7,767 nt of DNA from JANNGZ01 sp031404155 (GTDB lineage: Bacteria; Pseudomonadota; Gammaproteobacteria; Burkholderiales; Burkholderiaceae_C). The position numbers were made by a program, and so were the translations under genes. Shown here piece by piece: positions 1 through 5,891 of this stretch. Every line of letters starts with the position of its first letter. Positions within the stretch are counted from its first letter, which is position 1. Where the stretch lies: the NCBI GenBank assembly GCA_031404155.1, contig JANNGZ010000415.1:1-7767 (forward strand), read 5' to 3'. The notes below the pieces were generated by a model. The model saw only the letters and a program-made list of their open reading frames with translations, ran no database searches and was not told the origin of the DNA.

Positions 1-729
1 GTGCAGATCGGCGGGCACACCGTTACCGTCACCGGCATCGCCAAGGGTGCCGGCATGATCCGGCCGAACATGGCCACGATGCTCGGCTTCATCGCCACCG
101 ACGCGGTGCTCGCACCTCGCCTGATGGCGGAGCTGCTGCGCGAGGCCGCCGACAAAAGCTTCAACCGCATCACGATCGACGGCGACACCTCGACCAACGA
201 CTCCTTCGTGCTGATCGCCACGCAGCGCGCCGGCCATGCGCCGATCGAAGAGCTTGAGTCGCCCGCTGGCGCGCTCTTGCGCGAGGCGGTGTTCGCGGTC
301 GCGCGGCAGCTGGCGCAGGCGATCGTGCGCGACGGCGAAGGCGCCACCAAGTTCATCACGGTGCGCGTGGACGGCGGCAAGAGCAAGGAGGAATGCCGGC
401 TCGCGGCCTATGCGATCGCCCATTCGCCGCTGGTGAAAACGGCCTTCTTCGCCAGCGACCCGAACCTCGGGCGCATCCTTGCCGCGGTGGGCTACGCCGG
501 TATCGCCGACCTGGAACAGAGCCTGATCGAGATGTACCTCGACGATGTGCACGTGGTCACCCGCGGCGGCCGCCACACCGCGTACCGCGAAGAGGACGGC
601 CAGCGGGTGCTGAAACAAAGCGAGATCACGGTGCGGGTGGACCTGAAACGCGGCCCGGCGCATGCCACCGTGTGGACCTGCGACCTGAGCCACGACTACG
701 TCAGCATCAACGCCGACTACCGCAGCTGA
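1..729 (+). CDS. argJ: ArgJ, glutamate N-acetyltransferase / ornithine acetyltransferase, 3' part
   Basis: Arginine biosynthesis enzyme of the cytoplasm that moves the acetyl group from N-acetylornithine to glutamate; some members also use acetyl-CoA. The reading frame is open from base 1, so the GTG there is probably an internal valine codon and the gene begins upstream. The 242 visible residues include the family's self-cleavage site, NMATMLGF, with the Ala25-Thr26 bond; Thr26 would become the N-terminal nucleophile of the beta chain. The beta chain (about 217 residues) is therefore complete, while most of the alpha chain is missing. Other family-typical stretches are DGDTSTNDS (60-68), DGEGATKF (111-118), the SDPNLGR segment (152-158) and the C-terminal NADYRS. 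Full-length relatives have about 400 residues. Whether this enzyme is mono- or bifunctional cannot be read from this part. Identification is secure. Confidence 0.96.
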   Translation: MQIGGHTVTVTGIAKGAGMIRPNMATMLGFIATDAVLAPRLMAELLREAADKSFNRITIDGDTSTNDSFVLIATQRAGHAPIEELESPAGALLREAVFAVARQLAQAIVRDGEGATKFITVRVDGGKSKEECRLAAYAIAHSPLVKTAFFASDPNLGRILAAVGYAGIADLEQSLIEMYLDDVHVVTRGGRHTAYREEDGQRVLKQSEITVRVDLKRGPAHATVWTCDLSHDYVSINADYRS

Positions 730-746
730 AGCGCCGGCGCTTCGGC
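725..746 (+). terminator. Stem-loop at the argJ stop codon, possible terminator
   Basis: A perfect 16-base palindrome (728-743, GAAGCGCCGGCGCTTC) begins inside the argJ TGA stop. As RNA it folds into GAAGCG/CGCTTC around a CCGG loop. One T-G wobble and two more G-C pairs (725-726 with 745-746) extend the stem to nine pairs. No T-run follows, so it is not a textbook Rho-independent terminator. It may protect the 3' end of the argJ message or assist Rho-dependent ending. Confidence 0.4.
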
Positions 747-937
747 GTGCTGCGCGTGCGGCCCGTGCCGTGCTGTCCGCGGCGAGCGTGTCTCGCAGCG
801 CTGCCCTCACCACGCTGCTGCAAGGTTCTCGCAGGCGCTACCCCATGGCCTCCCCAGAATGCAGGACGCCAAGGGTTGCCGCACCTTGCCCGCGAAGTTA
901 GCATCGGGCCCTTGCACTCACACCCTCGGGGCCGACC

Positions 938-1129
938 ATGAACCACGCCGACTCAGCCGCCCGCAGCCGCATCAGCCGCGGTGCGCTCGTCGTGCGTGCG
1001 TCGACGCTGGTGCTGGGCCTCGCGGCGTCAGTTGGCCTGCAGGTTGACGGCATCGACAAACCGGCCGCGACGCCGAAGTCGGGGCCGGTTTCACTCGCCT
1101 GCGAACGCAGTTTTCCGACGCTGCTATAG
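938..1129 (+). CDS. Weak candidate small hypothetical protein (63 aa)
   Basis: An ATG opens a 63-codon frame. The predicted peptide has a basic N-terminus followed by a mildly hydrophobic stretch (residues 15-34, with LVVRASTLVLGLAASVGL), which faintly resembles a short signal or membrane segment. I do not recognise it. Against it: only a weak GGGG lies upstream at about 928-931, and the strong hairpin 1058-1091 falls within the frame, which is unusual for a coding region. It may be a chance frame or a decayed gene remnant. Confidence 0.15.
   Translation: MNHADSAARSRISRGALVVRASTLVLGLAASVGLQVDGIDKPAATPKSGPVSLACERSFPTLL
1058..1091. terminator. Long stem-loop resembling a bidirectional terminator
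   Basis: AAACCGGCC (1058-1066) pairs perfectly with GGCCGGTTT (1083-1091). After one G/G mismatch the stem continues with CGAC (1068-1071) against GTCG (1078-1081), closing a six-base loop, GCCGAA. That gives 13 pairs with A's on one side and T's on the other, the layout of a Rho-independent terminator usable from either strand. The T-tract is only three bases long. It lies about 330 bases past argJ, so what transcript it would end is unclear. Confidence 0.5.
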
Positions 1130-1253
1130 CCGCCTGAGCCGGCGCCCCTGCGCGGCCTTCGCCACCTTGGCAAGGTCGACGCCAAGACGCCGCGAGAACG
1201 CCGCAAGTGCTTTGCCCGGGTCACTCCGGCGTGGCACCTCCATCGTTATCGCA

Positions 1254-1275
1254 CCGCGGGCTCACCCGCCCGCGG
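1254..1275 (+). promoter_or_regulatory. Perfect 8-bp inverted repeat upstream of the MFS gene
   Basis: CCGCGGGC (1254-1261) and GCCCGCGG (1268-1275) form a perfect inverted repeat with a six-base spacer, TCACCC. It ends 46 bases before the ATG of the transporter gene. It could be an operator for a dimeric repressor or a leader hairpin in the mRNA. Chance is also possible in DNA this GC-rich. The sequence does not identify a regulator. Confidence 0.25.
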
Positions 1276-1321
1276 CAGCGACAGAAGGCCCCACCAGGGC
1301 TGCCATGCATCGGACTTGACC

Positions 1322-2701
1322 ATGTCCCCGCTGTCGAGTTTTTTTCTCTTGCCGCGCCGCTGGGCGCAGGCCCTGCGAAGGCGCCTCGCCCTGCCCGAAG
1401 GCGACCTGCTGCGCGACCGCGTCTACCGCCGCCTGTGGCTGTCGATCCTGATCAGCTCGCTCGGCGGCCAGGTGACGATGCTGGCGCTGCCGCTCACCGC
1501 CGCGGTGCTGCTGCACGCCACGCCGACGCAGATGGGCCTGCTCACCGCGATGGAGCTCGCGCCCTTCGTGCTCTTCTCGCTGCCCTCGGGCGTGTGGCTG
1601 GACCGGGTGCGCAAGCTGCCGGTGTATGTGGGCGGCGAGTTGTTGATCGCCGCCGGCATCGCCACCGTGCCGCTGGCCTGGTGGATGGGCTGGCTCAGCA
1701 TGTCCTGGCTGTATGTCATCGGCTTCCTGATCGGCTGCGTCGCCACGGTGGCCGGCACCGCGGCGCAGATCGTGCTCACCCAAGTTGTGGCGCGTGAGCG
1801 GCTGGTGGAGGCGCATGCCAAGAACGCCCTCGCGTCGTCGGGTGCCGAGGTGGCGGGGCCGGGCCTGGCGGGCGCGCTGATCAAGCTGGTGAGCGCGCCG
1901 GTGGCGCTGCTGCTGGACGCCTTGATGCTGGTCTGGTCGGCCTGGATCCTGCGCGGCATCCAGGTCAACGAGCGGCGCGACCCGCGGCCCGATGCCCATT
2001 TCTGGCGCGACCTGAAAGCCGGGGTGCGCTTTGTTCTCGGCCAGCCTTTGCTGATGGCGCTGGCGGTGACGATGGGCCTGTGGCAGATGTTCCACCACGC
2101 GGCGGTGGTGGTGCAAATCCTGTTCGCCACGCGCACCCTCGGCCTGGACGAATCGGCGGTCGGCCTGAGTTATGTGGGCCTGGGTGTGGGTACTGTGTCG
2201 GCCAGCATCGTGGGCCACCGCATCTCGCGCCGTTTGGGCCCCGGGCCTTGCCTGATCGCCGGCATCGTGGTCAGTGGCGCCGGCTGGTTGCTGCTCGCGG
2301 CGATGCCGGCCAACGCCTTCGGTGTTGCCGCGTTTGCCGGCATGTTGTTGTGCTTCGGCTTCGGCGCTGTGCTGATCTTCATCAACTTCCTGGCGCTGCG
2401 CCAGGCGGTCACGCCCGAGCCCTTGCTCGGCCGCATGACCAGCGCGATGCGCTGGCTCACTTTGCTGCCCGCGGGGCCGGGTGCGCTCGCCGGCGGCTGG
2501 CTCGGCGAACATGTGGACCTGCGCGCGTCGTTGGTGTTCGCCGGCGCCGGCGCCTTGCTGCTCGCCGCGGCGGCCTGGCGTATCCAGACGATCCGCGGCT
2601 TGCATGAACTGCCGCGGCCCGAGGACCCCGACGAGACGCTGGGTGCGGAGGCCAGCGTGATCCGGCCCGGGATCGCGAGCGCTGGCGCGGCGGCGGATTG
2701 A
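1322..2701 (+). CDS. MFS transporter, MFS_3 / EntS-like efflux type
   Basis: Inner-membrane major facilitator superfamily protein of 459 residues, probably a proton-driven exporter; the substrate cannot be told from sequence. After a basic N-terminal segment (about residues 10-38) there are roughly twelve hydrophobic segments. The loop between the second and third carries the MFS motif A form SGVWLDRVRK (89-98). The stretches GAEVAGPGLAGALI (175-188) and TPEPLLGRM (364-372) are typical of the MFS_3 group, which includes enterobactin exporter EntS and macrolide exporters. The C-terminal tail (from about 425) is hydrophilic. I chose ATG 1322; an in-frame TTG at 1316 is the alternative. Neither has a clear Shine-Dalgarno: AGGG at 1296-1299 is too far away. 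The gene stands alone on its strand, far from argJ and facing the ugp operon, so context gives no substrate. Family is secure, function is not. Confidence 0.9.
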   Translation: MSPLSSFFLLPRRWAQALRRRLALPEGDLLRDRVYRRLWLSILISSLGGQVTMLALPLTAAVLLHATPTQMGLLTAMELAPFVLFSLPSGVWLDRVRKLPVYVGGELLIAAGIATVPLAWWMGWLSMSWLYVIGFLIGCVATVAGTAAQIVLTQVVARERLVEAHAKNALASSGAEVAGPGLAGALIKLVSAPVALLLDALMLVWSAWILRGIQVNERRDPRPDAHFWRDLKAGVRFVLGQPLLMALAVTMGLWQMFHHAAVVVQILFATRTLGLDESAVGLSYVGLGVGTVSASIVGHRISRRLGPGPCLIAGIVVSGAGWLLLAAMPANAFGVAAFAGMLLCFGFGAVLIFINFLALRQAVTPEPLLGRMTSAMRWLTLLPAGPGALAGGWLGEHVDLRASLVFAGAGALLLAAAAWRIQTIRGLHELPRPEDPDETLGAEASVIRPGIASAGAAAD

Positions 2702-2739
2702 GGCGCTGCGCGAATCTCGTTCAGGCCGGCGCCAGGCCG

Positions 2740-2760
2740 CCGGCCGCCAGAATCGGCCGG
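2740..2760. terminator. Stem-loop after the MFS gene
   Basis: CCGGCCG (2740-2746) pairs perfectly with CGGCCGG (2754-2760) around a seven-base loop, CCAGAAT. It lies about 40 bases after the transporter stop. No clear T-run follows (CCTT only), so a role in ending transcription is a guess. Confidence 0.3.
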
Positions 2761-2773
2761 CCTTCGTGCTGTC

Positions 2774-2795
2774 CAAGTCCGCGCAGGCGGACTTG
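2774..2795. terminator. Perfect 9-bp hairpin between the convergent genes
   Basis: CAAGTCCGC (2774-2782) and GCGGACTTG (2787-2795) pair fully around a GCAG tetraloop. It is the cleanest simple hairpin in the convergent region and sits 73 bases past the MFS stop. A compact stem with a four-base loop would be stable in RNA from either strand. It lacks a T-tract, so it may be a transcript-end stabiliser or part of the neighbouring repeat family rather than an intrinsic terminator. Confidence 0.4.
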
Positions 2796-2810
2796 AAGCC
2801 GCGGCTCTCA

Positions 2811-3046
2811 GCTCCCAAGCGGCCTGAGCTCCCCTTGGGGGGAGCGAGTGCAGCGAGCTGGGGGCTGTCGGTTCAGGCCGGCGCCGGGCCGCTCCCAAGC
2901 GGCCTGAGCTCCCCTCGGGGGGAGCGAGCGCAGCGAGCTGGGGGCTGTCGGTTCAGGCCGGCGCCGGGCCGCTCCCAAGCGGCCTGAGCTCCCCTCGGGG
3001 GGAGCGAGCGCAGCGAGGAGCTGGGGGCTGTCAATTCAAGCCGGCG
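2811..3046. repeat. Three tandem copies of an 80-bp GC-rich repeat
   Basis: Copies start at 2811, 2891 and 2971, each opening with GCTCCCAAGC. The first two are exactly 80 bp and differ at two positions (T2836 and T2849 against C2916 and C2929). The third has a 3-base GAG duplication near 3018-3020 and three G-to-A changes in its tail, and it loses similarity after 3046. Each unit holds a hairpin, GCTCCCC/GGGGAGC in copies 2 and 3, around TCGG. The unit resembles the dispersed palindromic intergenic elements I recall from Burkholderiales genomes; that is memory, not a search. The last copy covers the ugpQ stop codon (3036-3038) and its final codons, which is unusual for such an element. Confidence 0.9.
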
Positions 3047-3770
3047 AGAAGCGGTCCACCGCGTCGGTGATCAGGCCGTCGAGCCCGAGCGCCCACAGCC
3101 GCCCGGCATCGGCGGGCTCGTTCACCGTGTAGGCCATCACCCGCATCGACGCGGCCCGGAGTTGCTGCACCAGCGCGGCGTCGAAGAGGCGGAAGTTGCC
3201 GACCACCGCCACACATTGCAACTGCTGCGCATAGCGCAGCCAGCCGTCCCAGAGCGTGTCGATCAAGAGGCCGCGGGGCAAGGCGGGCGCCGCCTGCATC
3301 GCGGCGGCAAGCGCGTCGGGCCTGAACGAGGTGAGCAGCGGCGGCACCGCCTCGCCGGCCCACAGGCGTGCCGCCTCTTGTGCCACCACGCGGCCCGTGT
3401 CGTGCTCGGTGCCAGGGATCGGCTTGATTTCGATGTTGAGCAGGAACTGGTTGGCGATGCAATAGCGCGCCACCGCTTCGAGCGTCGGCAGCGGCTCGCC
3501 GGCGTAGGCTCGGCTGTGCCAGCTTCCGGCATCCAGGCGCGACAGCGTGTGCCAGCCGCAAGTGCCCGCGTCGCCGCTGCCGCCGGTGGTGCGCTCCAGC
3601 GTTTCATCGTGCATCAGGTAGGGCACGCCGTCGGCGCTCAACTTCACATCGCATTCGAACGCGCGATAGCCGTGGCTCGCGCCGAGTCTGAAGGCCGCGA
3701 GCGTGTTTTCGGGCGCGAGCTTGCCGGAGCCGCGGTGGGCGATCCAGCGGGTGGTGGGCCAGGGGGTCAT
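3036..3770 (-). CDS. ugpQ: UgpQ, cytoplasmic glycerophosphodiester phosphodiesterase
   Basis: Hydrolyses glycerophosphodiesters (such as glycerophosphoethanolamine or -choline) to sn-glycerol-3-phosphate and an alcohol, with a divalent metal. The 244-residue protein is close to E. coli UgpQ (about 247). It shows the GDPD signature in order: HRG at 12-14 with catalytic His12, PENT at 20-23, the metal-site acids Glu38 and Asp40 in FECD, the second catalytic histidine His53 in MHD, and Glu113/Lys115 in NIEIKP. No signal peptide is visible, so it is cytoplasmic like other UgpQ proteins. The ATG at 3770 is chosen because family similarity begins right after it; the frame stays open upstream only as an overlap of ugpC. 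There is no clear ribosome binding site. The ATG overlaps, as ATGA, the stop of a small upstream ORF, which suggests translational coupling. It is the last gene of the ugp operon. Its stop codon lies in a tandem repeat copy. Confidence 0.95.
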   Translation of the reverse strand: MTPWPTTRWIAHRGSGKLAPENTLAAFRLGASHGYRAFECDVKLSADGVPYLMHDETLERTTGGSGDAGTCGWHTLSRLDAGSWHSRAYAGEPLPTLEAVARYCIANQFLLNIEIKPIPGTEHDTGRVVAQEAARLWAGEAVPPLLTSFRPDALAAAMQAAPALPRGLLIDTLWDGWLRYAQQLQCVAVVGNFRLFDAALVQQLRAASMRVMAYTVNEPADAGRLWALGLDGLITDAVDRFSPA

Positions 3771-3889
3771 GCCGTGGGTTTGTGAGGGTGCTCGGCCGGT
3801 TCGGCAAACTTGCCGTCGCTTGCGCGCTCGAGTCCACGTTGCGAGATGGCCATGTCGGTGATGCGCGGGGAATTTCGAAACGCCGGCAT
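3767..3889 (-). CDS. Possible small protein (40 aa) between ugpC and ugpQ
   Basis: A 40-codon frame starts 26 bases after the ugpC stop and ends in an ATGA overlap with the ugpQ start. The peptide is hydrophilic with a balanced composition (MPAFRNSPRITDMAISQRGL, then an acidic-basic, His- and Pro-rich tail ending HPHKPTA), unlike the Arg/Ala/Pro-rich chance frames around it. A second in-frame ATG at 3853 would give 28 residues. The upstream ribosome binding site is poor (AGGTCGAG, rather far from the ATG). Third-position GC is about 69%, clearly lower than in the neighbouring genes. I recognise no family. It may be a real coupled small gene, a leader peptide whose translation delivers ribosomes to ugpQ, or spacer sequence. 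Confidence 0.35.
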   Translation of the reverse strand: MPAFRNSPRITDMAISQRGLERASDGKFAEPAEHPHKPTA

Positions 3890-3915
3890 CGATCGGCTCG
3901 ACCTGCACCAAGGCG

Positions 3916-5004
3916 CTACGCGGCCACCCGCTGCTTCGTCGCGCTGTCGAACCAATGCAACTGCGCCGCCGCCGCGCCAACCCACACCGTGGCGCCGACA
4001 CGGGGCGGCACCAGGGTGCCGTCGATGCGCAGCATGAACAGCGCGGCGTCGGCGGCGCCGCCGAGCCGGCCGTAAACGATGCGTTCGGCACCGAGCATCT
4101 CGACCATCTCGACCTGCAAGGGCCAGCGCCCGGTGGCGTCCTGGGCATGCAGCTCGACATGCTCCGGGCGCACGCCGAGGATCAGGGCGCCTGAGCGCGG
4201 CGCGGCGCCGGGCAGGGCGAGAGACAGTCCGCCGTAGCTGAAATTCGAGCCTTCGGCCTGCCCCTCCAGCAGGTTCATCGGCGGTGAGCCGATGAAGCCG
4301 GCGACGAAGGTGGTGGCCGGTTTGGCATACACACTTTCGGGCGTGCCGATCTGCTCGACGCGGCCGGCGTTCATCACGATCATGCGTTGCGCCAGGGTCA
4401 TCGCCTCCACCTGGTCGTGGGTGACGAAGAGCGAGGTGACGCCGAGCTCGGTGTGCAGCTTCTGGATCTCCAGGCGCGTTTGCGCGCGCAGCTTCGCGTC
4501 CAGGTTGCTCAAGGGCTCGTCGAACAGGAACACCTGAGGCTGGCGCACGATCGCGCGGCCCATGGCCACACGCTGGCGCTGGCCGCCGGAGAGCTCGCGC
4601 GGCTTGCGCGCCAGGTAGGGGCCGAGTTGCAGGATCGCGGCGGCCTTGTCGACCCGCGCCTTGATTTCGAGCACCGGCACCTTGGCGATCTTCAAGCCGT
4701 AGGCCATGTTGTCGAACACGCTCATGTGCGGGTAGAGCGCGTAGTTCTGGAACACCATCGCGATGTCGCGGTCGGCCGGCTCGATGTTGTTGACCACCCG
4801 CGGCCCGATCGAAATCTCGCCGCCGCTGATCTCCTCCAGCCCCGCCACCATGCGCAGCAAGGTGCTCTTGCCGCAGCCCGAGGGGCCGACGATGACGATG
4901 AACTCGCCATCGGCGATATCGGCATCGACGCCGTGGATCACCTTCACGGCCTTGAGGCCGTGGCCGTAGACCTTTTCGACATTGCGCAGGGAGATGGACG
5001 CCAT
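3916..5004 (-). CDS. ugpC: UgpC, ATPase subunit of the glycerol-3-phosphate ABC importer
   Basis: The nucleotide-binding subunit on the cytoplasmic side that drives uptake through UgpA-UgpE. The 362 residues (E. coli UgpC about 356) contain every ATPase motif intact: Walker A GPSGCGKST (40-48), Q-loop Gln86 in VFQNYALYPHM, ABC signature LSGGQ (138-142), Walker B FLFDEP with Asp162 and Glu163, D-loop NLD (167-169) and switch His196 in VTHD. The part after about residue 240 is the regulatory TOBE/OB-fold extension of the MalK/UgpC (CUT1) class, including GVRPEHVE. MalK-type sugar ATPases look nearly the same, so the name depends on its neighbours, which match ugpBAECQ. The ATG at 5004 is 13 bases after the ugpE stop, with a short GGA upstream. 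In E. coli the C-terminal domain takes part in control by PhoU; that cannot be judged here. Confidence 0.95.
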   Translation of the reverse strand: MASISLRNVEKVYGHGLKAVKVIHGVDADIADGEFIVIVGPSGCGKSTLLRMVAGLEEISGGEISIGPRVVNNIEPADRDIAMVFQNYALYPHMSVFDNMAYGLKIAKVPVLEIKARVDKAAAILQLGPYLARKPRELSGGQRQRVAMGRAIVRQPQVFLFDEPLSNLDAKLRAQTRLEIQKLHTELGVTSLFVTHDQVEAMTLAQRMIVMNAGRVEQIGTPESVYAKPATTFVAGFIGSPPMNLLEGQAEGSNFSYGGLSLALPGAAPRSGALILGVRPEHVELHAQDATGRWPLQVEMVEMLGAERIVYGRLGGAADAALFMLRIDGTLVPPRVGATVWVGAAAAQLHWFDSATKQRVAA

Positions 5005-5017
5005 GTTTTCCGATCGC

Positions 5018-5875
5018 CTATTTCTCGCTGTCCACCAGGCCCTTGACGAACCACTTCTGCATCAGGATCACTACCAGCGCGGGCGGGATCATTGCCAGCA
5101 CCGCGGTGGCCATCACCGCGTTCCACTCAGTGGCGGCGTCGCCGCCGGAGATCATGCGTTTGATGCCCATCACCACCGGGTACATGCTCTCGTCGGTGGT
5201 CACCAGCAGCGGCCAGAGGTACTGGTTCCAGCCGTAGATGAACTGGATGACGAACAGCGCCGCGATCGAGGTGCGCGACAGCGGCAGCAGCACGTCCCAG
5301 AAGAAGCGCATCGGGCCGGCGCCGTCGATGCGCGCGGCTTCCACCAGTTCGTCGGGCACGGTTAGAAAGAACTGCCGGAACAGGAAGGTGGCAGTGGCCG
5401 ACGCAATCAGCGGCACCGTCAAACCGCCGTAGGTGTTGAGCAGCCCCAAGTCGGAGACGACCTTGTAGGTGGGCAGGATGCGCACCTCCACCGGCAGCAT
5501 CAGCGTGACGAAGATCATCCAGAACACCAGACTGCGGCCGGGGAAGCGGAAGTACACCACCGCGAAGGCCGAGAGCAGCGAGATCGCGATCTTGCCGATG
5601 GCGATGACCAGCGCGCTGATCAGGCTCACCACCATCATCGGCGCCACCGGCGGGATCCTGCTGCCGTACTCGGTCTGCCCGCCGAGGAGCGCGAGCTTGT
5701 AGCTCTGCACGATGTTGTCGCCCGGCAGCAGCGACATCGGCACGTTCTGCACGATCTGCTCCGCCGTCTGCGTGCTGGCAATGAAGGTGAGGTAGACCGG
5801 GAAGGCCACGATGATCACGCCGAGCGTGAGCACCAGGTGGGACAGCGTATTGGCGAGGGGGCGGTTTTCGATCAT
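5018..5875 (-). CDS. ugpE: UgpE, permease subunit of the glycerol-3-phosphate ABC importer
   Basis: Inner-membrane subunit that pairs with UgpA to form the channel. The 285 residues (E. coli UgpE about 281) carry about six hydrophobic segments (near 12-33, 79-103, 113-128, 148-170, 201-222 and 255-273). The cytoplasmic EAA loop, which docks on UgpC, is EAARIDGAG at 179-187 followed by the LLP of that motif at 196-198. The N-terminal MIENRPLAN, the SLLPGDN segment (48-54) and the C-terminal KGLVDSEK are typical of UgpE. The ATG at 5875 lies 16 bases beyond the ugpA stop; the nearest purine-rich site, GAGG, overlaps that stop and is somewhat distant. Other CUT1 sugar permeases are similar, but the operon order supports UgpE. 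Confidence 0.94.
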   Translation of the reverse strand: MIENRPLANTLSHLVLTLGVIIVAFPVYLTFIASTQTAEQIVQNVPMSLLPGDNIVQSYKLALLGGQTEYGSRIPPVAPMMVVSLISALVIAIGKIAISLLSAFAVVYFRFPGRSLVFWMIFVTLMLPVEVRILPTYKVVSDLGLLNTYGGLTVPLIASATATFLFRQFFLTVPDELVEAARIDGAGPMRFFWDVLLPLSRTSIAALFVIQFIYGWNQYLWPLLVTTDESMYPVVMGIKRMISGGDAATEWNAVMATAVLAMIPPALVVILMQKWFVKGLVDSEK

Positions 5876-5891
5876 GGTGGCGTCACCGGCC

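Larger units (their letters stand above)
730..1321. other. 592-base region without a firm gene, argJ to MFS gene
   Basis: No open frame here, on either strand, has a recognisable protein or a good ribosome binding site; those that stay open are rich in Arg, Ala and Pro, as expected from chance frames in GC-rich DNA. The contents I can support are three stem-loops (at the argJ stop, 1058-1091 and 1254-1275) and one weak small-ORF candidate (938-1129). A promoter for the MFS gene probably lies here, but I see no convincing -35/-10 pair. TATAGC at 1125-1130 has no matching -35 box. No tRNA or rRNA was recognised. Confidence 0.6.
2702..3035. other. Convergent intergenic region with stem-loops and repeats
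   Basis: This gap separates the ends of two convergent genes, the MFS transporter and ugpQ, so both transcripts must end in or near it. It holds inverted repeats at 2740-2760 and 2774-2795 and three tandem 80-bp repeat copies from 2811 onward. Long frames cross it on both strands but look like chance frames in repetitive GC-rich sequence. No gene is supported. Confidence 0.7.

Noticed and set aside
859..1047. 62-codon plus-strand frame ending shortly before the 1058-1091 hairpin
   Set aside because: Its position before a terminator-like stem is suggestive, but there is no ribosome binding site and the peptide is Arg/Pro/His-rich like a chance frame.
1125..1130. TATAGC as a -10 promoter element
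   Set aside because: The position 17 bases upstream reads about CGAACG, with no resemblance to a -35 box, and there is no convincing gene immediately downstream.
1262..2818. 518-codon open frame on the minus strand opposite the MFS gene
   Set aside because: It is rich in Arg, His, Gln and Ala with no domain or membrane pattern, and mirrors the transporter gene on the other strand. Long antisense frames are expected in GC-rich coding DNA.
2811..3046. CRISPR array
   Set aside because: The copies are directly tandem, 80 bp long and nearly identical throughout, with no short repeats separated by unique spacers and no cas genes nearby.
3771..4160. N-terminal extension of ugpQ to an upstream ATG at 4160
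   Set aside because: The extension would overlap the ugpC C-terminus by about 245 bases and has no GDPD similarity; the catalytic domain starts right after the ATG at 3770.
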